A stretch of DNA of 32,835 nucleotides from Patescibacteria group bacterium (GCA_018895015.1 JAHIOX010000020.1:1-32835); one strand, 5' to 3'. Positions 1 to 9,073 are shown, counted from the first letter of the stretch. Notes: generated by a model not told the origin, from the sequence alone. Program-made: numbers and translations.

Positions 1-1
1 C

Positions 2-775
2 GATGGCACGCAAGCAATTTGTGAAAACTACGCGAAAAAAGACCCGCGCATTATCTGCCATCGACAAGAAAAAAATATCGGCATGTTTCCTAATTTCAAG
101 TTTTTGCTTGACCGCGCCAATGGAGATTTCTTCATGTGGGCTGGACATGATGATCTGTGGGAAAAAGATTTTATAAAAATATGTGTAAAAAATCTTGATA
201 ATAATAAAAATATAGATATTTCCTCAACCGGAATCGCGGATGTTGATTCGTTCGGACGAACCTTGAGAGAATTGAACGAGTTCCCTTCTCTTTCAGGAAA
301 ACCGGGAATCATCTCAATAATTCGCTACGTACTTCAACCTGAAGTACTTGGTAAATGCAATATAATGTATAGTCTTTTCCGCCTTCCTGCCATTAAAAAA
401 ATATGGGAAATATACCCACAAAGACAAGAGTGGGGTTCTGACTATCACTTTAGTCTGGCTGCAATCAGCCATTTTGGAATATTCATAGAATCAAGAATAC
501 TTTCCAAAAGAAGACACGGCGGTTTTTCCAATCCTCTCTCAACAATAAATGACAAAGAGAATATTATACGAAAAATAGAAATTAAAAATCCCAAAAATCA
601 CATGTTCCCGTTCGGCAGATTCAACGGATATTTTAACGGACATATGAAAGCTTTAGACGGCACCCCCTACAAAACCCTTGCTACAATACTTTTATATTCA
701 AGGCTTCCCCGTTCTTTTATAATTCACGTCAAAGAAAGAATTAACAATAAATTTAAAAAAATATGCTTAAAATAA
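2..775 (+). CDS. Glycosyltransferase family 2 (5' truncated by window edge)
   Basis: Frame is open upstream of the listed ATG to the window start (DGTQAICENYAKKDPRIICHRQEKNIGM...), giving GT2 features ...RQxxNIG...LLDRANGDFFMWAGHDD. Confidence 0.85.
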   Translation, partial: DGTQAICENYAKKDPRIICHRQEKNIGMFPNFKFLLDRANGDFFMWAGHDDLWEKDFIKICVKNLDNNKNIDISSTGIADVDSFGRTLRELNEFPSLSGKPGIISIIRYVLQPEVLGKCNIMYSLFRLPAIKKIWEIYPQRQEWGSDYHFSLAAISHFGIFIESRILSKRRHGGFSNPLSTINDKENIIRKIEIKNPKNHMFPFGRFNGYFNGHMKALDGTPYKTLATILLYSRLPRSFIIHVKERINNKFKKICLK

Positions 776-1524
776 CCGACCCGCGACGTCTCAAAATACC
801 GCTCGCTTTATTTTCAAAAATAAAAGCGTATTTCGGGTTGAAAAAATCTTTCAGGAGATTCAAAGAATTATCTAAAAGGGCCGGAGGGCGGTTCCCTGTA
901 TCGTGGGATGATATATTCTTTATCGCAAATGAAAACACAAGCAACACGATTTTTGATGTTCATTATGTCTATCATCCGGCATGGGTAGCACGGATACTTG
1001 TAGATATCAAACCTAAAAAACATATTGATATATCCTCGACTCTCCATTTTTGTTCTATTATTTCCGCCTTCATACCAGTAGATTTTTATGATTACAGGCC
1101 GGCATTTCTTAATCTATCCAATCTTACTTCAAAGCGTGGGGATTTAATGGCTCTGCCATTTGAAGACGGTAGCGTTGAATCAATCTCTTGTATGCATGTA
1201 ATTGAACATGTAGGACTCGGTAGATATGGCGACCCACTGGACCCGGATGGCGACCTAAAAGCCATAAAAGAATTAAAGCGCGTAACCGCAAAAGGCGGTA
1301 GTCTTCTGTTCGTTGTGCCAATGGGGCAACCTAAGATTATGTTTAATGCGCATCGAATTTATTCTTATGACCAAATAGTGAGTTATTTTGATGACTTTGA
1401 ACTAAAACAGTTTGCTCTTATACCAGACAATGCAGCAACCAGCGGAATAATCCTAGAAGCAACAAAAGCTCAAGCCGATAAACAAAGTTACGGTTGCGGT
1501 TGCTTTTGGTTTGTAAAGAAATAA
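763..1524 (+). CDS. DUF268-like class I SAM-dependent methyltransferase
   Basis: Motifs IDISS..., GDLMALPFEDGSVESISCMHVIEHVGLGRYGDPLDPDGDLKAIKELKRV, FNAHRIYS; overlaps the upstream GT2 by 13 nt. Confidence 0.75.
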   Translation: MLKITDPRRLKIPLALFSKIKAYFGLKKSFRRFKELSKRAGGRFPVSWDDIFFIANENTSNTIFDVHYVYHPAWVARILVDIKPKKHIDISSTLHFCSIISAFIPVDFYDYRPAFLNLSNLTSKRGDLMALPFEDGSVESISCMHVIEHVGLGRYGDPLDPDGDLKAIKELKRVTAKGGSLLFVVPMGQPKIMFNAHRIYSYDQIVSYFDDFELKQFALIPDNAATSGIILEATKAQADKQSYGCGCFWFVKK

Positions 1525-1529
1525 TTAAA

Positions 1530-1598
1530 ATGATAATCGTTAAGCTACAAGGTGGACTCGGTAATCAAATGTTCCAATATGCAGTTGGGCGACATTAA
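1530..1598 (+). pseudogene. N-terminal remnant (22 codons + stop) of a GT11 alpha-1,2-fucosyltransferase-like gene
   Basis: ATG at 1530 reads MIIVKLQGGLGNQMFQYAVGRH* and stops at 1596-1598; nearly the same as the start of the intact GT11 at 2795 (MIIAKLIGGLGNQMFQYAIGRH...). Confidence 0.85.
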
Positions 1599-1617
1599 AC
1601 AAATTAAGTCTTACCCT

Positions 1618-2793
1618 ATGATCCCACTAATGAAAAACGCGTTCCTAAATGAACAAGAAACCAAAGAAGCATTGGCTGACTTTATACTGAGCGCTGACAA
1701 ATTTAGCATGGGAGAAAAATGCGCGGAATTTGAAAAAGAATTCGCAAAAAAACAAGGATCTAAATATGCCGTACTTTTCAATTCAGGCGGGAGCGCGAAC
1801 CTTTCCATGCTCCAAGCGCTAAAAAACCTTGGAAAATTGAAAGATGGCGACCTTATTGGATTTTCCGCGCTTACATGGTCAACAAACGTTATGCCAATTA
1901 TCCAAATGGGAATGAAGCCAGTAGCGATTGATTGCGACAAAAGCACCTTAAATGTGATGTCCGACAATTTACTGGAACGCCTCAAGCAAGTAGAGCTCAA
2001 AGCGCTTTTTATCACGAACGTACTTGGCTTTACCGGAGATCTCAATAAAATCAAAGAGGTTTGCGAGAAACATAATGTTATCTTAATAGAAGACAACTGT
2101 GAGTCGTTGGGGACGGAACTGCCTTCCGGCAAAGCGGGAAATTTTGGCATCGGAGCAAGTTTCTCGTTTTTTGTGGCGCACCATATGTCTACAGTTGAAG
2201 GCGGTATGGCGTGCACCAACGATGAAGAGTTTGCGGAAATGCTCCGTATCGTGCGGGCAAACGGATGGGATAGGAATCTATCAGCAACCCAACAAATAAA
2301 GTGGCGGGGAGAATATAATATTACCTCAGAATTTGAAGCCAAATACACATTCTATGATTTGGCGTTCAATATGCGGCCTACCGAAATCACGGGGTTTCTA
2401 GGATTATCCCAACTTAAATTTTTGGATGAAAATATCAAAACAAGAGAAAAAAACTTCCTGCGGCTGGAAAAAGCGCTCTTGAAAAATACCGATTTGCTTC
2501 CATTAAAGCGCGGCCACATAAACAAACTTTCTCCTTTCGCCATGCCAATAGTATGCAAAACTCCTGAACTGCGGGAAAAATACATGACGCAATTTTCAGA
2601 CGCCGGCATTGAAATACGTCCAATGATAGCCGGCAACATACAAAAACAGCCGTTTTATGCAAAATATGTAAAGGATAATTTTAATCTACCCGATACGGAT
2701 TTTCTGCATAATAACAGCTTTTATTGCGGCAACTATCCGGAACTTTCCGAAAATGATATTGAAACCATAAGCAGTTGTCTTTATAAATATTAA
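1618..2793 (+). CDS. DegT/DnrJ/EryC1-fold PLP-dependent enzyme, ColD/RfbH-like sugar 3-dehydratase subgroup
   Basis: NSGGSANLSML, IEDNCESLGTELPSGKAGNFG, SFSFFVAHHMSTVEGGM (His where aminotransferases have the PLP Lys). The listed ORF starts at GTG 1552, but codons before about 1599 are an out-of-frame reading of the GT11 remnant; ATG 1618 (MIPLMKNAF) or ATG 1579 is likelier. Confidence 0.8.
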   Translation: MIPLMKNAFLNEQETKEALADFILSADKFSMGEKCAEFEKEFAKKQGSKYAVLFNSGGSANLSMLQALKNLGKLKDGDLIGFSALTWSTNVMPIIQMGMKPVAIDCDKSTLNVMSDNLLERLKQVELKALFITNVLGFTGDLNKIKEVCEKHNVILIEDNCESLGTELPSGKAGNFGIGASFSFFVAHHMSTVEGGMACTNDEEFAEMLRIVRANGWDRNLSATQQIKWRGEYNITSEFEAKYTFYDLAFNMRPTEITGFLGLSQLKFLDENIKTREKNFLRLEKALLKNTDLLPLKRGHINKLSPFAMPIVCKTPELREKYMTQFSDAGIEIRPMIAGNIQKQPFYAKYVKDNFNLPDTDFLHNNSFYCGNYPELSENDIETISSCLYKY

Positions 2794-2794
2794 A

Positions 2795-3664
2795 ATGATT
2801 ATCGCCAAACTCATTGGAGGGCTTGGAAACCAAATGTTTCAATATGCCATTGGCAGACATCTCGCTCACATTAATTGTACTGAACTGAAATTGGACATCT
2901 CCGGCTTTAACGATTACAAACTTCACGCGTATGGCTTGGGCCATTTTAATATTGTGGAAAATTTCGCGACAGAAAAAGAGGTGGCAAAATTTCAAAAATA
3001 TAAAAGAAAGCCGGGGAGAAAATGGTTTCTCTATAATCGTCTTTTGGCAGACGAAACAAAGTACGCGCAAGAAAAACAATTTCATTTTGACCAGAAAATA
3101 CTGCGATTAAAACCGCCTGTTTACCTTGACGGCTATTGGCAGACTGAAAAATATTTTAAAGACATTAAAGATATAATCAGGCAAGATTTTATTCTAAAAT
3201 TACCGATGAGCGATAAATCAAGGGAAATCGCCGGGAATATAAGATCGTGCGAATCCGTAGCAATGCATATAAGACGCGGAGATTATGTTACAAATCAGCA
3301 GACAAACGAATATCATGGGACATGCGGAATTGATTACTATCGTAAGGCAATTGAGATCCTAGCCGGGAAAGTCAGCGACCCGCATATTTTTATATTCTCA
3401 GACGACCATGAATGGGCAAAAAACAATGTCGCATTGAAATACCCGGTAACGCATGTAAGCCATAATAAGGCTGACAAGAATTATGAAGATTTAAGGCTTA
3501 TAAGCCTCTGCAAGCATCAAATTATCGCCAATAGCTCGTTTTCTTGGTGGGGCGCGTGGCTAAACCCAAACAAAGAAAAAATCGTAATTGCTCCGACAAA
3601 ATGGTTCCAGGCGCCCAAAATGGACACGCGAGATATTATTCCTGATTCTTGGATAAAACTTTAA
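2795..3664 (+). CDS. GT11 family alpha-1,2-fucosyltransferase-like glycosyltransferase
   Basis: GGLGNQMFQYAIGRHLA, MHIRRGDYV (HxRxGD motif), IANSSFSWWGAWL. Confidence 0.9.
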   Translation: MIIAKLIGGLGNQMFQYAIGRHLAHINCTELKLDISGFNDYKLHAYGLGHFNIVENFATEKEVAKFQKYKRKPGRKWFLYNRLLADETKYAQEKQFHFDQKILRLKPPVYLDGYWQTEKYFKDIKDIIRQDFILKLPMSDKSREIAGNIRSCESVAMHIRRGDYVTNQQTNEYHGTCGIDYYRKAIEILAGKVSDPHIFIFSDDHEWAKNNVALKYPVTHVSHNKADKNYEDLRLISLCKHQIIANSSFSWWGAWLNPNKEKIVIAPTKWFQAPKMDTRDIIPDSWIKL

Positions 3665-3670
3665 ACATAC

Positions 3671-5449
3671 ATGTGCGGAATAATTTGCGTTACAGGAAAA
3701 AAATTAGACAAAATTAGAGATAAAAGCGTTAATGAAATGCTTGTCTCGTTATCTCGCCGGGGACCGGATGACTGCGGTATTTTAAAATTCCATGGCTGCG
3801 TATTGGGCCAGACGCGGCTTTCCATTATTGATATTTCCGGCGGGCATCAGCCGATGAAAGACAATGAAAAAAATATTGCCATAACTTTTAACGGAGAAAT
3901 ATATAACTATAAAGAATTAAGAAAAAAATTAGAAAATAAAGGGCATAAATTTTCAACGAATTCAGATACGGAAGTTATCTTAAAATCATACATTGAACAC
4001 GGGCATAAATGCTTAGATTATTTTGATGGCATGTTTGCTTTCGCGATTTGGGACGAGGAAAAACAATCTCTTTTTATGGCGCGCGACAGATTTGGCAAAA
4101 AACCGCTTTATTACGCTTTTGATAATGACGGTAATTTAATGTTCGCGTCGGAAATAAAAGCGTTATTCGCGTCAGGGCAAATAATTGGAGAGCTGGATTG
4201 CGGCGCGATAGATAATTATCTGACGCTTATGTATGTGCCCTCGCATAAAACAGTATACAAAAATATTTTTACGCTTCGACCAGCTCATTTTGCTGTCTTG
4301 GAAAACGGAAAATTAAATATTTCCTGTTATTGGGAACTTTTGCGCGAGCCGGAAAAAATCACTTACGGCGAAGCGAAAGAACGAATCAGGGAACTCTTCA
4401 GGCAAGCCGTGGAAAAACGCCTAATCGCGGATGTGGAAGTGGGCAGTTTTCTTTCCGGCGGCGTAGATTCAACGCTTGTGACCGCGTACGCGCAAGCGGC
4501 AATGAACCGGCCGCTCAAAACATTCTCTTTAGGCTATGGCAATTACATCAACGAACTGCCATACGCCGAGGAAGCGTCAAAAAAAATCGGCACTGACCAT
4601 TATACTTTGCAAACAACAAACGACCTCGCGCAAGAATTAAAAAAAGTCATTGAATACATGGATGAACCGCACGCGGATTCATCAAACTTTCCACAGCATT
4701 TAATTTCCGCCCTTGCTTCAACTAAAGTAAAAGTCGCCCTCTCCGGAGACGGAGCCGACGAGCTTTTTATGGGCTATGGCTGGTACCAAAAACACTGGCA
4801 TCTTCCTTTTCGCGAACGGCTAAAACAACAATTTTTTTCAGACCCGTTTAAAGGATACCTTAAAAACATTTCCATTTTCAGCATAGAAGAAAGGAAAAAA
4901 ATATGGCAAGATAAAACATGCCTCAACGCCGACATTTTTACGAAAGAACCGTCAATATTTGCCGATCCAATTACAAAAATAAACGATTTTGACATCGCCA
5001 CATATCTTCCGGGGCAGCTCTTAAGCAAAATTGACAGCATGGGCATGATGCATTCTCTTGAGGTGCGATCCCCTTTTCTTGACCACAAACTCGTAGAATT
5101 CGTTTATGGCTTGCCAACCGAATATAAGATGAACAAGCATGAAAACAAGATTATTCTCAAAGACATTCTCTCGGAAATTATGCCGAAAAAATTCGTTTAT
5201 CGCCGCAAACAAGGATTTGGCGCGCCGATCGCGCAATGGCTTAAAGCAAAAGAATTTGAAACTCTCGCGAGAGAGACCGTTGGAAACACACAAAGCCGAA
5301 TGTACAGCTTTTTAAATTCATCGTATCCGCAAGAATTAATGATGGAATTTTATAATGGCAAAAACGAAAAAGCCGCGTATAAACTCTGGTCGCTCCTTTG
5401 TTTTGAGCTCTGGCTCCGAAACCACGCGCCATTCATTAAGTTTTCCTAA
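3671..5449 (+). CDS. asnB: Asparagine synthase (glutamine-hydrolysing)
   Basis: MCGI N-terminal Cys2 amidotransferase, SRRGPDD, FNGEIYNYKELR, SFLSGGVDSTLV PP-loop, ALSGDGADELFMGY, MHSLEVRSPFLDHKLVEF. Confidence 0.95.
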   Translation: MCGIICVTGKKLDKIRDKSVNEMLVSLSRRGPDDCGILKFHGCVLGQTRLSIIDISGGHQPMKDNEKNIAITFNGEIYNYKELRKKLENKGHKFSTNSDTEVILKSYIEHGHKCLDYFDGMFAFAIWDEEKQSLFMARDRFGKKPLYYAFDNDGNLMFASEIKALFASGQIIGELDCGAIDNYLTLMYVPSHKTVYKNIFTLRPAHFAVLENGKLNISCYWELLREPEKITYGEAKERIRELFRQAVEKRLIADVEVGSFLSGGVDSTLVTAYAQAAMNRPLKTFSLGYGNYINELPYAEEASKKIGTDHYTLQTTNDLAQELKKVIEYMDEPHADSSNFPQHLISALASTKVKVALSGDGADELFMGYGWYQKHWHLPFRERLKQQFFSDPFKGYLKNISIFSIEERKKIWQDKTCLNADIFTKEPSIFADPITKINDFDIATYLPGQLLSKIDSMGMMHSLEVRSPFLDHKLVEFVYGLPTEYKMNKHENKIILKDILSEIMPKKFVYRRKQGFGAPIAQWLKAKEFETLARETVGNTQSRMYSFLNSSYPQELMMEFYNGKNEKAAYKLWSLLCFELWLRNHAPFIKFS

Positions 5450-6383
5450 AGAGTTTTTTCAGCTTCTTTTGTATGGACGACTTCAACGCCCTAAGCGCCA
5501 CCCAGCCGGAAATCTGCGGTCGAACCCATTCAGAAAACCACTCCGGCAAATGCGGGTACTTTTTTTCAATAATTTGATGGTTATCGTTTGATTTGCACAT
5601 TCCTTCAATAAGCGACATATCCTTACCCTGTTTTTTATGCCACGCAAAGAACGCGCGAGTATCTTTCGGAAGACAATGTCCGCCAAATGATTTTCCGTAA
5701 CGAAGATAGCTTTTTCTCTCAAAAAAGAAATCTGTAACCTTTTCAATACCGGCGATTTTTTCTTTGTCAACTGGATACGCCATCGCGTTACCAAATTCAT
5801 TAACAAAAGCAACGCGGAGCGCGTTCCATATATTTGATAAATATTTCAAATATGACGCCTCTTCCGGAGTGCCGTAGAATGTCTTGGTCGCGCGCTGTTG
5901 CCATAAATTAAAAAAACTTGGCTGCCGGCTGATAGCATCGCGGCTGCCAACAATAAAGTATTGCGGTGTCATACATTCCTCAACCGCCTTTTTTTCGTGC
6001 AAAAACTCGGGAACATAGTAATCAAAATGAAGCGATGCAAGATGCGCGGGAAGAACAGTTGAACGCAAAACAATTCCTCCCTTAGTATTTTTAAGTGATT
6101 CTAACGCTCCTTGAATAGCGGATATATCCTGTTCGCCATCAAAAGAAACTCTGTCGCCGACGCATATGATATACCACGTGTTGCCGCTATCTTGCGCGAG
6201 AGGACTCGCGAGCGGCGTTATAGTTTTATAAAGCTCGGCATATTTATCCGCGTAACGCAACTCGGGCTTCCCTGTATCATAATAATAAACCTTATAACCG
6301 GCATTTGAGAACGAAAGCGCGTTAGCTTGCCCTACCCAGCCGTAACCGACAATAGTAATTATTTCTTTTTGAGTAAAATTCAT
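5436..6383 (-). CDS. UDP-glucose/GDP-mannose dehydrogenase family protein, lacking the C-terminal UDP-binding domain
   Basis: Rossmann VGYGWVG; VPEFLHEKKAVEEC; YLKYLSNIWNALRVAFVNEFGN; catalytic-Cys motif FGGHCLPKDTRAF; only 315 aa. Confidence 0.85.
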   Translation of the reverse strand: MNFTQKEIITIVGYGWVGQANALSFSNAGYKVYYYDTGKPELRYADKYAELYKTITPLASPLAQDSGNTWYIICVGDRVSFDGEQDISAIQGALESLKNTKGGIVLRSTVLPAHLASLHFDYYVPEFLHEKKAVEECMTPQYFIVGSRDAISRQPSFFNLWQQRATKTFYGTPEEASYLKYLSNIWNALRVAFVNEFGNAMAYPVDKEKIAGIEKVTDFFFERKSYLRYGKSFGGHCLPKDTRAFFAWHKKQGKDMSLIEGMCKSNDNHQIIEKKYPHLPEWFSEWVRPQISGWVALRALKSSIQKKLKKLFRKT

Positions 6384-6419
6384 AGAATGCGCGTAAACAA
6401 TATATTTTATATTAACATT

Positions 6420-6447
6420 TTGCCAAAAATAATCAAAGTGATATACT
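6420..6447 (+). promoter_or_regulatory. Putative sigma70-like promoter for the NUDIX gene (TTGCCA-N16-TATACT)
   Basis: TTGCCA at 6420-6425 and TATACT at 6442-6447 in a divergent intergenic region; ATG at 6455. Confidence 0.5.
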
Positions 6448-6454
6448 AAATATA

Positions 6455-6970
6455 ATGCCTAGCGCGATTATTCCTGCCTCAAAATGGATACCGGACACGC
6501 TCTTTCAAGAAATTCAAAAGAATATTCCCGTTCCTTGCGTTGACCTGCTTCCGATAAGAAAAACAAAAGACGGGAAAATTGAAGCGCTTCTTATTAAGCG
6601 AAAAATCTATCCGGAACAAGAAAAATGGGGACTGATCGGCGGGCGCATATTGAAAAACGAACTCACAAAAGAAACAATCAAGCGCCAAGCCAAAGAAGAA
6701 CTCGGGGTGTCTGTAAAAATTGTCCCGCCGTGGACTGGAACTAATCCTTTCGCGGTTTTTAACGACCCAGTGTCAGACAAACAAAAACATTTTGTAGCGC
6801 TTACATATATAGTGTTTATAACAAAAGGAAAAATAAAAACTACCGGTCCGGAATTCAGCGAAGCAAAATGGTTCCAGCTTAATAATCTTCCAAGAATGTT
6901 TTCTTTTCACCATAAAAAAGTACTTGCTATGTTTATAAATTATATTACTGCTCATCCCATATCGTTGTAA
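6455..6970 (+). CDS. NUDIX hydrolase, GDP-mannose mannosyl hydrolase-like
   Basis: Nudix-like box GGRILKNELTKETIKRQAKEELGV; the GGR-x-x-K-[DN]-E start resembles Gmm proteins. Confidence 0.8.
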   Translation: MPSAIIPASKWIPDTLFQEIQKNIPVPCVDLLPIRKTKDGKIEALLIKRKIYPEQEKWGLIGGRILKNELTKETIKRQAKEELGVSVKIVPPWTGTNPFAVFNDPVSDKQKHFVALTYIVFITKGKIKTTGPEFSEAKWFQLNNLPRMFSFHHKKVLAMFINYITAHPISL

Positions 6971-6974
6971 TATT

Positions 6975-7955
6975 ATGAAAAAAATTCTTATCACAGGCGG
7001 CGCGGGATTTATTGGCTATCATTTAGCAAAACACTTGCTAAACCAAGAGTACGAAATAGTCATTGCTGATAATTTTTTTAGAAGCGAACGCGACGCTGAT
7101 TTGGAAAATCTGCTAAAACAACCAAACGTAAAACTCGTTACGGCAGACCTTACAATACCGGCTTCGTGGGAAAATATCGGCAATGGGTATGATTATGTCT
7201 ATCACCTTGTTGGAATAAATGGAACAAAACTTTTCTATGAAATTCCGCATGAAGTTCTTCGTATAGGCATAACAACTACTCTGAACGTCCTTGATTGGTT
7301 CAAAACAAAAAATAACAAACCGGGAGCAAAAATACTTTATACGTCGTCCAACGAAGCGTATGCCGGAGCGCTTGAAGCTTTCGGAAAATTACCTATCCCT
7401 ACGCCGGAAAATGTGCCACTCATTATAGCAGACCCTTACAACCCCCGCTGGTCATACGCGGGACAAAAGTTAATCAGCGAGCTTTTATTTATACACTACT
7501 CCAAGGCCTACAATTTCCGCATGTCAATTGTCCGACCGCATAACTTTTATGGCCCAAGAGAGGGATACATGCATGTAATTCCTGAAGTTATTGAACGCAT
7601 TAAACAAAAAACAGATCCGTTCCCAATCTTTGGAGCGGATGATACCCGCTCTTTCTGTTATATTGATGACGCGATTCTAGCCATACAAGGCGTCATGGAA
7701 TCTAAAAAAACAGACGAAGGAACCTATCATATAGGAACTCACGAAGAAACTGTTATTATGGATCTTGTTGAAACAATGTTCAATCTTATGGATTGGCGTC
7801 CAAAAAACCTTGAGATAAAAAAATCTCCTTTGGGAAGCGTCAAACGACGGCTAGCTGATGTTTCAAAAATAAAAATGGATATTGGATGGGAAGCAAAAAC
7901 GAATATAAAAGAAGGGCTGGAAAAAACAATTGCGTGGTACAATTCTCGCAAATAA
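6975..7955 (+). CDS. NAD-dependent epimerase/dehydratase (extended SDR)
   Basis: MKKILITGGAGFIGYHLAKHLL; YTSSNEAYAG; SYAGQK (YxxxK); RPHNFYGPR; FCYIDDAI. Confidence 0.92.
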   Translation: MKKILITGGAGFIGYHLAKHLLNQEYEIVIADNFFRSERDADLENLLKQPNVKLVTADLTIPASWENIGNGYDYVYHLVGINGTKLFYEIPHEVLRIGITTTLNVLDWFKTKNNKPGAKILYTSSNEAYAGALEAFGKLPIPTPENVPLIIADPYNPRWSYAGQKLISELLFIHYSKAYNFRMSIVRPHNFYGPREGYMHVIPEVIERIKQKTDPFPIFGADDTRSFCYIDDAILAIQGVMESKKTDEGTYHIGTHEETVIMDLVETMFNLMDWRPKNLEIKKSPLGSVKRRLADVSKIKMDIGWEAKTNIKEGLEKTIAWYNSRK

Positions 7956-7964
7956 ATAATAAGC

Positions 7965-9071
7965 TTATTTATTGAAAAAATTTTTTATCTCGCGGCAAAC
8001 TGTATAAACATCTTTATCGGTCATTGTAACCGCTGAAGGAAGCCAAAGCGCCTTTGGAATTATTTTAGCGCTCTCCGGGAACATAACGTCTGATTGTTTA
8101 TATGGCTTCTGGGCATGAAGCGGAAACCAAAACTTTCGGCAATCAATGTTTTTACTGCGAAGATAAGTATCAAGCTCGTCCCTTCGTTCAACGACAGCGT
8201 CGGTCCACTGCGGAACGATTCCTTTTTTGGTGTCGCTTTTAAAAATTGAAATTCCTTTAACTCCCGCAAGATGTTTTTTATATAAATCATGGTTCCGTTT
8301 CATTCTAACAAGACGCTTTTTCAGATAAGAAAGTTGTCCTAGCGCGACCGCCGCCTGGAGATCGGTGAATTTAAAATTGAACCCGACCGTCTCGTGCGTA
8401 TCGTCTCCCCCGGATAGACGCTCAAATACGCCCTGATTTTTTAGCTCTTTCGCGCGCCTGTATATTGCCTCATCATTTGTCACTAACATTCCCCCTTGCC
8501 CCGAAGTAACAGTCTTATTTGGAGAAAAAGAAAAACATCCAGCCGATCCAAATGTGCCAAGATATTTCCCGTCGGAAAAAGACATGAATGCCTCTGCGGC
8601 ATCTTCCACAACAGATATTCCGTTTTTTTTGGCAATATGTAAAATTTCTTTCATAGGAGCCGGCCTGCCGCTGATATGTACTGGTATTACAGCTTTTGTT
8701 TTCTTTGTTATAGCCCTTTTAAACTTTTCCGTATCAATCATGAGCGTATGAGAGTCAATATCAACAAGGACAACCTTTGCGCCGCAGAGCGTCGCGGCAT
8801 TTGCGGTCGCAATAAAAGTTACGTCAGGAACAATCACTTCATCTCCTTTGCCAACACCTGCGGCTTTAAGCGCGAGAAAAAGCGCGACTGTTCCGCTTGT
8901 CGTCGCGACGGCGTACTTTGCATGAAGAAGTTCGCAAACTTTCTTCTCAAGCAATTCCGTCATTGGACCCTGATTAGTAAAATTATTATCAAGTACCTTT
9001 TTTAAAAGGCCATATTCTTTTGGGCCAATCTCAGGCATCCACCATGGAATTTTTTTGTTTTTATTTTTCAT
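7965..9071 (-). CDS. DegT/DnrJ/EryC1 family sugar aminotransferase
   Basis: FTNQGPMTELLEKKV, ATTSGTVALFLAL, VVEDAAEAF, FSFSPNKTVTSGQGGM with the conserved PLP Lys. Confidence 0.92.
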   Translation of the reverse strand: MKNKNKKIPWWMPEIGPKEYGLLKKVLDNNFTNQGPMTELLEKKVCELLHAKYAVATTSGTVALFLALKAAGVGKGDEVIVPDVTFIATANAATLCGAKVVLVDIDSHTLMIDTEKFKRAITKKTKAVIPVHISGRPAPMKEILHIAKKNGISVVEDAAEAFMSFSDGKYLGTFGSAGCFSFSPNKTVTSGQGGMLVTNDEAIYRRAKELKNQGVFERLSGGDDTHETVGFNFKFTDLQAAVALGQLSYLKKRLVRMKRNHDLYKKHLAGVKGISIFKSDTKKGIVPQWTDAVVERRDELDTYLRSKNIDCRKFWFPLHAQKPYKQSDVMFPESAKIIPKALWLPSAVTMTDKDVYTVCREIKNFFNK

Positions 9072-9073
9072 TT

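Noticed and set aside
1611-2348. 245-aa minus-strand ORF
   Set aside because: Exact antisense of the ColD-like gene; composition is a mirror of a conserved coding frame with no recognisable motif.
7951-7973. AT-rich imperfect palindrome (AATAAATAATAAGCTTATTTATT) between convergent genes as a bidirectional terminator
   Set aside because: Pairing is interrupted and AT-only apart from the centre, and it includes both stop codons; too weak to call.
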